Under the pieces are notes generated by a model, which saw nothing but the letters and a program-made list of their open reading frames with translations, made no database searches and was not told where the DNA came from. From Candidatus Omnitrophota bacterium (lineage in GTDB: Bacteria; Omnitrophota; Gorgyraeia; Gorgyraeales; Gorgyraeaceae), in NCBI GenBank assembly GCA_013202925.1, contig JABMRA010000084.1, positions 1-5,288 on the forward strand: DNA of 5,288 nucleotides. Direction: 5' to 3'. Shown here one piece after another: positions 1 to 5,288 of the stretch. Every line of letters begins with the position of its first letter. Within the stretch, counting starts at the first letter, position 1. Made by a program: the position numbers and the translations under genes.

Positions 1-49
1 AAAAGGCACTGCAAAATCAGAGCATCCAAAAAATATAATTTTCATATTT

Positions 50-142
50 CAGCTGTAAGTTATAAGCCTTAAGCTTTAAGCTTTTGCAAAACTCATAAAC
101 CGCTTGAAAATCTTACAGCTTATGGCTTAAAGCTTATAGCTG
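50..142. repeat. Inverted repeat built from tandem TAAGC-type heptamers
   Basis: Two 31-base arms (50-80 and 112-142) are reverse complements at 26 of 31 positions and enclose a 31-base loop. Each arm holds four consecutive 7-base units of consensus NTAAGCY. On the plus strand they are GTAAGTT, ATAAGCC, TTAAGCT and TTAAGCT (55-82). On the minus strand they are ATAAGCT, TTAAGCC, ATAAGCT and GTAAGAT (137 down to 110). The loop contains a perfect 10-base palindrome, TTTTGCAAAA (82-91). The structure begins two bases beyond the def stop codon. As RNA the hairpin pairs better in a plus-strand transcript, because two of the mismatches become G-U pairs there and A-C in the def mRNA. It could be a dispersed intergenic repeat, a def 3' hairpin or a protein-binding array. 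A T run (28-33 read on the minus strand) lies about 16 bases past the hairpin, too far for a classical intrinsic terminator. Nothing else is recognisable in 1-49. Confidence 0.8.
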
Positions 143-144
143 TA

Positions 145-648
145 TTACAGTTCCATGCAGACGTTTTTTGAGACCTGTTTCATGATCTTCTTGCGCCTTA
201 AGAAACCGACCCTGTCTATAAATAAAACCCCATCCAGATGATCTATCTCGTGCTGAACAATCCTGGCAAGAAGCCCGCCTGTCTCTATCTTTAATTTCTT
301 CCCGTCCACATCAAGGGCCTCCAGCACTATCGATTCCGGCCTGACGATATCAGCAGTCACGCCCGGCACGCTCAGACACCCCTCGCATATGCGAGAACTG
401 CCTTTTTTCCTTAGTATTTTCGGATTAATAAACACTGCCGCAGGGCCATCATCTTCTATATCCTGGACGACTATTATACGCTTGCCAATGCCCACCTGCG
501 GGCCGGCAAGACCTACGCCATCGGCGCTGCGCATGGTCTCGATCATGTCAGAGGCAAGATTGCGCACTTCCCTGCCGATCTTTCCCACCAGCCTGGCCTT
601 TTGCCGCAAGAGCTTGTCCGGGTACGTCTTTATGCTCAATATAGGCAT
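145..648 (-). CDS. def: Peptide deformylase
   Basis: This cytoplasmic metalloenzyme removes the formyl group from the N-terminal formyl-methionine of nascent proteins at the ribosome. The 167-residue length is normal for the bacterial family, and the N-terminus (MPILSIKTYPD) is the usual family opening, which fixes the ATG at 648. All three diagnostic motifs are present in order: GVGLAGPQ at residues 44-51, EGCLS at 89-93 and HEIDH at 133-137. Metal ligands are expected to be Cys91, His133 and His137, with Gln51 and the catalytic Glu134. The one departure is Gly49, where most homologues have the second Ala of the GLAAPQ motif. There is no Shine-Dalgarno sequence upstream, and a good promoter ends only a few bases before the ATG, so the mRNA is probably leaderless. 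In many bacteria def lies directly after priA; here priA is the next minus-strand gene upstream, but two plus-strand genes intervene. No fmt gene is visible in the 144 bases downstream. Confidence 0.97.
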   Translation of the reverse strand: MPILSIKTYPDKLLRQKARLVGKIGREVRNLASDMIETMRSADGVGLAGPQVGIGKRIIVVQDIEDDGPAAVFINPKILRKKGSSRICEGCLSVPGVTADIVRPESIVLEALDVDGKKLKIETGGLLARIVQHEIDHLDGVLFIDRVGFLRRKKIMKQVSKNVCMEL

Positions 649-650
649 GT

Positions 651-686
651 CTTGATTATTTTAACACATACGTTCCGTCTTGACAA
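651..686 (-). promoter_or_regulatory. Sigma-70-type promoter for def
   Basis: Read on the minus strand, a -35 box TTGTCA (686-681) is followed by a 17-base spacer and a -10 box TAAAAT (663-658). Each box matches the consensus at 5 of 6 positions. The -10 is preceded by TGT, giving an extended -10 element. The expected transcription start is near 651, two or three bases before the def ATG. The call rests on consensus only. Confidence 0.6.
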
Positions 687-715
687 TCATATAACATTAC
701 TGTAAACTTGTGCTA
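680..715 (+). promoter_or_regulatory. Sigma-70-type promoter for the TPR-pilin pair
   Basis: A perfect -35 box TTGACA (680-685) is followed by a 17-base spacer and a -10 box TAAACT (703-708, 4 of 6, with the conserved first TA and last T). The expected start is near 715, two bases before the ATG at 717. Its -35 shares five bases with the def -35 on the other strand, so the two promoters probably compete for RNA polymerase. The call rests on consensus only. Confidence 0.5.
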
Positions 716-716
716 T

Positions 717-1313
717 ATGGCCGGCGAAATAAATCAACAAGACCTGAAAGAATTCTACGACAAGGGCATCCTGGCGTTTGAAAAAAAGAATTACGATTAT
801 GCCATTGAGATCTTTTCCCAGATACTCTCGTCAAAATACGACCATCTGGAGGCGCGGCATTACCTGCACCTTTCCCTGAAAAATAAGGCCGGTAGCGTCA
901 CCCAATCCTTTATTACAAATACTCTAAACTCTATCAATAGGTTCCTTGGTACCCTGTCTGCCGAGGCCCTTGTGAAAAAGGGCAATGTCAGCGAGGCGCT
1001 TGAAAGGCTTGAAAAGATAATCGCCGGCAATCCCGGCGATATACATACCTTAAAAAAGATAGCTGAGATATTCTACAAAAAAGACCTCATCCCTCATGCT
1101 GTGCAGAACCTCGAAGAGGCAAAATCCATAGCCCCGAAAGATATAAGCGTGTTAAAAAAACTGGGCGAGATATACCTCAGGAAAGAAGATTACAAGAACG
1201 CGAAATCCAATTACGAAACAGCCCTCAAGATAAATCCAGGCGATACAGAAGTCCTGCGATCCCTCAAGAATCTGGATGCCCTCGGAACGATCCAGCGCGA
1301 ATTTGAAAACTAG
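717..1313 (+). CDS. Cytoplasmic tetratricopeptide-repeat (TPR) protein
   Basis: The 198-residue product has no signal peptide, lipobox or membrane segment, so it is expected in the cytoplasm. TPR units can be seen at about residues 11-44, 80-107, 109-141 and 143-176, each with the Gly/Ala/Tyr helix-packing pattern and Pro near the end of the unit (NPGD, APKD, NPGD). The stretch at about 55-80 is irregular and interrupts the solenoid. A short tail (about 177-198) follows the last repeat. TPR solenoids are protein-binding scaffolds, and the partner cannot be read from the sequence. The gene lies 29 bases before a pilin gene on the same strand, so the two are probably co-transcribed. However, lack of a lipoprotein signal argues against a PilF/PilW-type pilotin. 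The ATG at 717 was chosen over the TTG at 708 because the TTG overlaps the last base of the predicted -10 box and has no Shine-Dalgarno sequence. The function is unknown. Confidence 0.85.
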   Translation: MAGEINQQDLKEFYDKGILAFEKKNYDYAIEIFSQILSSKYDHLEARHYLHLSLKNKAGSVTQSFITNTLNSINRFLGTLSAEALVKKGNVSEALERLEKIIAGNPGDIHTLKKIAEIFYKKDLIPHAVQNLEEAKSIAPKDISVLKKLGEIYLRKEDYKNAKSNYETALKINPGDTEVLRSLKNLDALGTIQREFEN

Positions 1314-1329
1314 ACATGTTTTTTCTGTC

Positions 1330-1336
1330 AGGAGGT
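1330..1336 (+). promoter_or_regulatory. Strong Shine-Dalgarno sequence of the pilin gene
   Basis: AGGAGGT lies with seven bases between GGAGG and the ATG at 1343, an ideal ribosome binding site. It fixes the pilin start and contrasts with the TPR gene just upstream, which has none. This would let the pilin be translated more strongly than the TPR protein from one mRNA. Confidence 0.9.
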
Positions 1337-1342
1337 ATGTAA

Positions 1343-1717
1343 ATGAATAACAAAGGTTTTACCCTTGTAGAGGTTTTGGTAGTAGTCATAATCATAGGGA
1401 TCCTTGCTTCCATAGGCATACCACAGTTTGCAGATTCTATAGAGAAGGCAAAGGGTGCAGAAGCAAGATCGGGTCTAGGTCATATACAGACAGGAGAAAA
1501 AATCTATTTCGCAGAGAGGGAATACTATGTAGGCTCAACATGGGCAGACGATCTTGATATATCATTATCGCAAAGATATTGGACCTTCACTATAACTACA
1601 CCTTCCTCTACGGCCTTTATTGCAACTGCAACCAGATCAGGCGGGACACGTGTCGGCCAGACTATATGGATGGACCAGGCCGGCACCTTATCAGGAGATT
1701 GGGAATTTGTCTACTAA
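1343..1717 (+). CDS. Type IV pilin-like protein (prepilin)
   Basis: The 124-residue product begins with a classical class III leader, MNNKG, followed by FTLVE. Prepilin peptidase should cut after Gly5 and methylate Phe6. Glu10 is the conserved Glu at mature position 5, needed for subunit assembly. Residues 6-27 form the hydrophobic N-terminal helix, with Pro27 at mature position 22. An amphipathic helix continues to about residue 60 (EKAKGAEARS region), followed by a small beta-rich head with four Trp and no Cys, so the disulfide-bounded D-region of larger pilins is absent. The protein could be a major pilin, a minor pilin or a type II secretion pseudopilin; sequence alone does not decide. 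No assembly ATPase, platform protein, secretin or prepilin peptidase is in the window, so it must use machinery encoded elsewhere. Its stop codon overlaps that of priA on the other strand. No terminator was found after it. Confidence 0.95.
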   Translation: MNNKGFTLVEVLVVVIIIGILASIGIPQFADSIEKAKGAEARSGLGHIQTGEKIYFAEREYYVGSTWADDLDISLSQRYWTFTITTPSSTAFIATATRSGGTRVGQTIWMDQAGTLSGDWEFVY

Positions 1718-3726
1718 GGATCGACATCTACGGTAACTATAATACCCGCCACCCTTCTATTATTCCCCAAGACCTTCTTTAAAAGCGATGTAATATTTTC
1801 TATTTTATCTGCTTTAAGAAACAGGTTCCAGCGATACATGCCTTTCATGCGGGAGACAGGCGCGGGCGCGGGCCCCACGACCTCTACCTTTTTAGGCCCA
1901 TCCCCTTTCAAAAGCCTCTCCCTCAATGCCTGGCTTACCTTCAAGACCTTTTCCTCTTTGCGGCCCCTGAACATCAGCCTTACCATGTGGCAGAACGGCG
2001 GAAGGTTCAACTCTTTGCGGAACGATATCTCCTTTTCATAGAAGCTGCGATAATCGTGATTCTTCGCGGCCTGGATAGAATAGTGGGCAGGCGTATAGGT
2101 CTGGATGATGACCTTGCCTCCGAGGTCGCCCCTTCCTGCGCGGCCAGCGACCTGCGTCAACAGGTTAAATGTGCGCTCCCCTGACCTGAAATCAGGCAGG
2201 TTCAGCGCAGTGTCAGCTGATATCACACCCACAAGCGTCACCTTTGGAAAATCCAGGCCCTTTGCTATCATCTGCGTGCCTACCAGGATATCTATTTTAT
2301 GGTCCTTGAATCTTGAAAGCACCTTTTCGTGCGTGCCGCGCTTCTCGGTTGAGTCAGTATCCATGCGGGATATCACGGCCCTGGGAAAAAGCCTGTGGAC
2401 CTCACTTTCGACCTTTTCCGTGCCAATGCCCCAGTATTTCACATAGCTGGAATTACACTGCGGGCAAACGTTGGGCGGATCCATCTTATAGTTACAATGA
2501 TGGCATACGAGTTTACGTTTGTGAAAATGATATGTCAAGCTCACGTTGCAGTGCTTGCATGCAAGCACATAACCGCATTTTCTGCAGCTTATAAATGTGG
2601 AAAAGCCGCGCCTGTTCAGGAAGAGTATTACCTGCTTACCTTCTGCTATATCCTTTTCTATCCATAGCTTCAATGGCTGGGAAAAAATGGGGACCTTCTT
2701 TACCTTTGTCAGTTCCTCCCGCATATCTATGATCTGGACCTCAGGCAAGACCCTGGAATCTATCCTCTCGGGTAATTCAACGAGCTCGTAGCGGCCGTTC
2801 CGCGCAGCGTAAAAAGATTCCAGGGAAGGCGTGGCGCTTCCGAGTACAACAACCGCCCTTGAAAGGGCCGCGCGTTTTATTGCGACTTCCCTGGCATTGT
2901 ATCTGGGCACGTCTTCCTGTTTATACGACGTCTCGTGCTCTTCGTCTACGACCACAAGGCCCAGGTTTTTTACAGGCGCGAAGATCGCTGAACGCGCGCC
3001 GACCACGATCTGCGCCTCTCCCGATGCGATCCTCTTCCACTCAGTCGCGCGCCTGGAACCTAAAAGCCTTGAGTGAAGCACTGCTATTTTATCTCCGAAC
3101 CTCGCCCTGAAACGCGCGACTGTCTGAGGCGTAAGCGATATCTCAGGAACCAATACTATACTCGAGTGGCCCTGCTCCAGCGCACGGGCAATGGACTGCA
3201 GATACACCTCTGTCTTTCCGCTGCCTGTTACGCCGTGCAGCAAAAAGACCCTGTGAATCCCATCATCCATGCATCTTTTTATTGAATCCAGCGCCTGCCT
3301 CTGTTCCGGATTAGGCGAAAGGTGCGTATCTGACCCGTCTATGAATTCTATCTCTTCATCTTCCGGCCCTTTCTTTTTTCTGCGGCTTTTTACATTCATG
3401 CCTTTTTTCAGCACAGCAGGGACTGCCGCTGAAATCGCCTCCCCCCAGGAAGAATAATAATAATCCGATATCCATTTGGTGAGTTCAAGCATCTTGGGGC
3501 CTATCAGCGGCGATTCGTCAAGCGCGCGGATCACGGGTTTGATATTTTTCACGCTGGTCTTTGAAGAAAGGCCTGTTACATAACCGGTCGCCTTTTTATC
3601 CCCAAAAGACACCTCGACACAGCTCCCTATATTTACATATCTTTCCAAGTGCTCGGGTATCGAATATGTAAAAGGCCCTTCTACGGGCAGGTTAACAACT
3701 ATATCCGCGTATTTATTATCTTTCAT
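1714..3726 (-). CDS. priA: Primosomal replication restart helicase PriA
   Basis: PriA is a 3'-to-5' superfamily 2 helicase that recognises stalled forks and D-loops and reloads the replicative helicase. In the 670 residues, the N-terminal 3'-end-binding domain (about 1-110) is followed by the helicase core. Walker A is GVTGSGKT at 165-172, the Walker B box is DEEH at 261-264, and motif III is GSATPS at 296-301. NRRG is at 371-374, and motif VI is QVAGRAGRG at 525-533. All eight zinc-binding cysteines are present in CxxC pairs (381/384, 390/393, 408/411, 421/424). The C-terminal GPAPAP signature is at 618-623. Walker A sits about 60 residues earlier than in E. coli PriA (about 732 residues), and only a charged linker (about 111-136) occupies the place of the winged-helix domain. 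The start ATG has GGAGG three bases upstream. It follows udg by 37 bases and is probably in its operon. Confidence 0.98.
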   Translation of the reverse strand: MKDNKYADIVVNLPVEGPFTYSIPEHLERYVNIGSCVEVSFGDKKATGYVTGLSSKTSVKNIKPVIRALDESPLIGPKMLELTKWISDYYYSSWGEAISAAVPAVLKKGMNVKSRRKKKGPEDEEIEFIDGSDTHLSPNPEQRQALDSIKRCMDDGIHRVFLLHGVTGSGKTEVYLQSIARALEQGHSSIVLVPEISLTPQTVARFRARFGDKIAVLHSRLLGSRRATEWKRIASGEAQIVVGARSAIFAPVKNLGLVVVDEEHETSYKQEDVPRYNAREVAIKRAALSRAVVVLGSATPSLESFYAARNGRYELVELPERIDSRVLPEVQIIDMREELTKVKKVPIFSQPLKLWIEKDIAEGKQVILFLNRRGFSTFISCRKCGYVLACKHCNVSLTYHFHKRKLVCHHCNYKMDPPNVCPQCNSSYVKYWGIGTEKVESEVHRLFPRAVISRMDTDSTEKRGTHEKVLSRFKDHKIDILVGTQMIAKGLDFPKVTLVGVISADTALNLPDFRSGERTFNLLTQVAGRAGRGDLGGKVIIQTYTPAHYSIQAAKNHDYRSFYEKEISFRKELNLPPFCHMVRLMFRGRKEEKVLKVSQALRERLLKGDGPKKVEVVGPAPAPVSRMKGMYRWNLFLKADKIENITSLLKKVLGNNRRVAGIIVTVDVDP

Positions 3727-3729
3727 CTT

Positions 3730-3734
3730 CCTCC
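3730..3734 (-). promoter_or_regulatory. Shine-Dalgarno sequence of priA, short spacing
   Basis: GGAGG on the minus strand is separated from the priA ATG by only three bases (AAG). It supports the start at 3726, although five to nine bases is the usual spacing. The udg gene upstream has the same tight arrangement. Confidence 0.75.
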
Positions 3735-3763
3735 CAAACTTACGCGACCCTGGTTGCGGCGCG

Positions 3764-4402
3764 CTACTTCAACACAGCCATGATCTTCTTTATATCCTGC
3801 CACACGAGTTTTTTGGCGCTGGGATTGCGCAGGAGATACGCGGGATGAAACGTAGGCATGAACCTTATGCCCCTGAACTCATGCCATGTGCCTCTTAGTT
3901 TCGTTATTGACGTCTCGGTATTCAAGAGTGTCTGGCTGGAAAATTTCCCAAGCCCGCAAATAACCTCTGGCTTTATATATTCTATCTGCTTATAGAGATA
4001 ATCTATGCACACGGAGATCTCTTCAGGTAAGGGGTTTCTATTCTTAGGCGGCCGGCATTTCAGGATATTGCATATATATACATCTTCTCTCTTCAGGCCC
4101 ATGGCCTCTATTATCTTTGTGAGCAGCGTACCTGCCTCACCTACAAAAGGCATGCCCTGAATATCTTCTTCATGGCCAGGCGCCTCCCCGACGAACATGA
4201 GCCTTGCGTGTATATTGCCTGAGCCAAACACGACCTTGTTCCTGGTCTTTGCCAGGGCGCACTTATTGCACTTTTGCGCCTCATCCCTCAATGGCAGGAT
4301 CTTGTCATCCTTTGCCTTTGACGAAAAAAGATACTCGGATATACCGCCCGCCTTCTCCATTTCAAAATAACTTCTTATCGCCTTAAAAATGTCTTTTCCC
4401 AT
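3764..4402 (-). CDS. udg: Family 4 (iron-sulfur) uracil-DNA glycosylase
   Basis: The enzyme removes uracil arising from cytosine deamination or dUTP misincorporation, starting base excision repair. The family 4 signature GEAPGHEED at residues 72-80 is followed by GMPFVGEAG (83-91), and the second active-site motif HPAYLLR lies at 186-192. Four cysteines fit the 4Fe-4S ligands: Cys45 and Cys48 (CxxC), Cys116 in KCRPP, and Cys132 sixteen residues later. Cys111 is an extra. The glycosylase domain covers about residues 40-210. The first 35-40 residues form an N-terminal extension relative to minimal members such as the Thermus enzyme, with a possible helix (about 4-18) and no recognised motif. 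The ATG at 4402 has GGAGG three bases upstream. It starts 13 bases after the xerD stop codon, so co-transcription with xerD and priA is likely. The context fits a DNA-maintenance operon. The family assignment is secure; the exact biological substrate preference is not. Confidence 0.95.
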   Translation of the reverse strand: MGKDIFKAIRSYFEMEKAGGISEYLFSSKAKDDKILPLRDEAQKCNKCALAKTRNKVVFGSGNIHARLMFVGEAPGHEEDIQGMPFVGEAGTLLTKIIEAMGLKREDVYICNILKCRPPKNRNPLPEEISVCIDYLYKQIEYIKPEVICGLGKFSSQTLLNTETSITKLRGTWHEFRGIRFMPTFHPAYLLRNPSAKKLVWQDIKKIMAVLK

Positions 4403-4405
4403 GCT

Positions 4406-4410
4406 CCTCC
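4406..4410 (-). promoter_or_regulatory. Shine-Dalgarno sequence of udg, short spacing
   Basis: GGAGG on the minus strand is separated from the udg ATG by three bases (AGC) and lies in the 13-base gap after the xerD stop codon. Ribosomes ending xerD could therefore re-initiate here, which suggests translational coupling. Confidence 0.75.
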
Positions 4411-4415
4411 AGGGT

Positions 4416-5288
4416 TTACGGCCTTGGATGAAATTTCTTGTGAATGGCTTTAAGCCGGTCCTTGCTCACGTGCGTATAGATCTGCGTGGTAGATATGTCG
4501 GCATGCCCCAGCAGCTCCTGTACTATCCTTAAGTCAGCCCCTCTTTCGAGTATATGAGTTGCAAAGGAATGCCTTAAGCTGTGCGGGGTAATATCTTTTT
4601 TTATGTCCGCCTCTCTCGCGTACTTCTTTACTGTCTTCCATAACGTCTGTCGCGACATCGGCTTGCCCAACCTTGTAAGAAAAAGAAAATTAGAGACCTT
4701 TTTCTTTAAAAACGCCGGCCTGGACTTCTCTACGTATCTGGCTATGCTTTCCTTTGCCTTCCTCCCAAAGGGCACTATCCTCTCTTTGCTGCCCTTTCCA
4801 AAACATTTTGCGAATCCAACCTCCATATTGATGTCGTTCATCTTTAGGTTGATGAGTTCCGAGGCCCGCATGCCTGTCGCGTACAGCAGCTCCAGACACG
4901 CCTTATCCCTTGCGCCCGTCAGATCCCTTACATTGGGCGCCATTAACAATGACTCGACCTCGTCCAGGTTCAATGTGAACGGGAGTTTTTTCCACAGCTT
5001 CGGCGACTCTATAACGCTCGTAACATCCTCTTTTATCTTATTCTCCCTTACAAGGAATTTAAAAAATGTCTTGAGGCAGGCCAGGCCCCTGGATACGGAA
5101 TTTGCGGAAAGCCCTCTATCCTTTTCTGCAAGCATGAACGATGTGATCATCTGTCTTGTGATTCTTTCAGGAGAGGCAATGCGTCTGGACTTGAGATAGT
5201 CAAAAAATTTTGCCAGGTCTCTTCTGTATGAGACCAGCGTATTGCCGGACAACCCGCGTTCAACGGAAAGATAACTAAGGAATTCTTC
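4416..5288 (-). CDS. xerD: Tyrosine recombinase XerD, partial at its N-terminus
   Basis: XerD, with XerC or alone, resolves chromosome dimers by site-specific recombination at dif. The frame stays open to the window edge, and the first visible residues (EEFLSYLSVERGLSGNTL) are the typical XerD opening, so probably only five to ten residues are missing from the 290 visible. The TTG at 5252 is an internal Leu codon, not the start. The SAM-like DNA-binding domain spans about 1-92 and the catalytic domain about 105-285. Counting from the first visible codon, catalytic residues are Arg141 (ATGMRASEL), a Lys in GKGSKER near 165, His236 and Arg239 (HSLRHSFATH), His262 (LLGH), and the nucleophile Tyr271 (TTQIYTH). 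The end, HKKFHPRP, resembles XerD more than XerC. An integrase of a mobile element is less likely, since udg and priA follow closely and no repeat or att site is seen. It is the first visible gene of the xerD-udg-priA set. Confidence 0.93.
   Translation of the reverse strand, partial: EEFLSYLSVERGLSGNTLVSYRRDLAKFFDYLKSRRIASPERITRQMITSFMLAEKDRGLSANSVSRGLACLKTFFKFLVRENKIKEDVTSVIESPKLWKKLPFTLNLDEVESLLMAPNVRDLTGARDKACLELLYATGMRASELINLKMNDINMEVGFAKCFGKGSKERIVPFGRKAKESIARYVEKSRPAFLKKKVSNFLFLTRLGKPMSRQTLWKTVKKYAREADIKKDITPHSLRHSFATHILERGADLRIVQELLGHADISTTQIYTHVSKDRLKAIHKKFHPRP

Noticed and set aside
50..142. CRISPR array from the repeated heptamers
   Set aside because: The units are 7 bases long, directly contiguous and inverted between arms, with no spacers and no cas genes.
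708..716. TTG at 708 as the start of the TPR gene
   Set aside because: It begins at the last base of the predicted -10 box and has no Shine-Dalgarno sequence. The ATG at 717 lies two bases after the expected transcription start and is the better choice.
1315..1336. Terminator between the TPR and pilin genes from the six-T run at 1319-1324
   Set aside because: There is no stable GC stem before the T run, only the short palindrome ACATGT, so the two genes are treated as co-transcribed.
1731..1746. GGTA...TACC stem just after the pilin as its terminator
   Set aside because: The stem is only four base pairs, with no following T tract, and lies inside the priA coding sequence.
1579..1782. Second plus-strand frame overlapping the pilin end
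   Set aside because: It runs out of frame through the pilin tail and the priA end, has no ribosome site, and shows no protein-like pattern.
1858..1878. GC-rich low-complexity run as a terminator or recent insertion
   Set aside because: It encodes the conserved GPAPAP signature of PriA on the minus strand, so its composition reflects protein constraint.
4603..5199. Long plus-strand open frame opposite xerD, and similar open frames opposite priA and def
   Set aside because: These are antisense shadows of clearly recognised genes, with no ribosome sites or recognisable protein motifs of their own.
5250..5252. TTG at 5252 as the start of the recombinase
   Set aside because: The frame continues without a stop to the window edge, and the added residues match the conserved XerD N-terminus. 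The TTG encodes an internal Leu in the RGLSGNTL segment.

Overview
The window is ordinary chromosomal DNA from a bacterium. It holds four housekeeping genes on the minus strand and one two-gene insert on the plus strand. The short pilin, with its class III leader, its helix-to-linker sequence and its lack of cysteines, together with a free-standing TPR protein and frequent ATA isoleucine codons, resembles the many small pilin genes of Candidatus Omnitrophota and related uncultivated PVC-type lineages. That assignment is a recollection of style, not a proof; Elusimicrobia-like or other deep bacterial groups remain possible.

Layout, left to right. Positions 1-144 carry no gene but contain an unusual inverted array of tandem heptamers (50-142) that abuts the stop codon of peptide deformylase (def, 145-648, minus). 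The 649-716 gap holds two well-formed divergent promoters whose -35 boxes occupy almost the same bases; both would give nearly leaderless mRNAs. A cytoplasmic TPR protein (717-1313, plus) and a type IV pilin-like protein (1343-1717, plus) follow. The pilin stop codon overlaps the stop codon of priA, which is read convergently (1714-3726, minus). Upstream of priA on the same strand are a family 4 uracil-DNA glycosylase (3764-4402) and a XerD-type tyrosine recombinase (4416 to the window edge).

The minus-strand order xerD, udg, priA, with gaps of 13 and 37 bases, looks like a genome-maintenance operon covering dimer resolution, uracil repair and replication restart. In many bacteria priA is followed directly by def and fmt. 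Here def is still downstream of priA on the same strand, but the TPR-pilin pair lies between them on the opposite strand. The simplest reading is that this pair was inserted into an ancestral priA-def unit and that def now depends on its own promoter.

No clearly novel multi-gene system is visible. The points most worth checking are the back-to-back leaderless promoters, the heptamer inverted repeat, the apparent split of priA-def, and a PriA that seems to lack its winged-helix domain. Two apparent start codons were rejected: TTG at 708 lies in or beside the promoter of the TPR gene, and TTG at 5252 is internal to a xerD gene that runs off the window.
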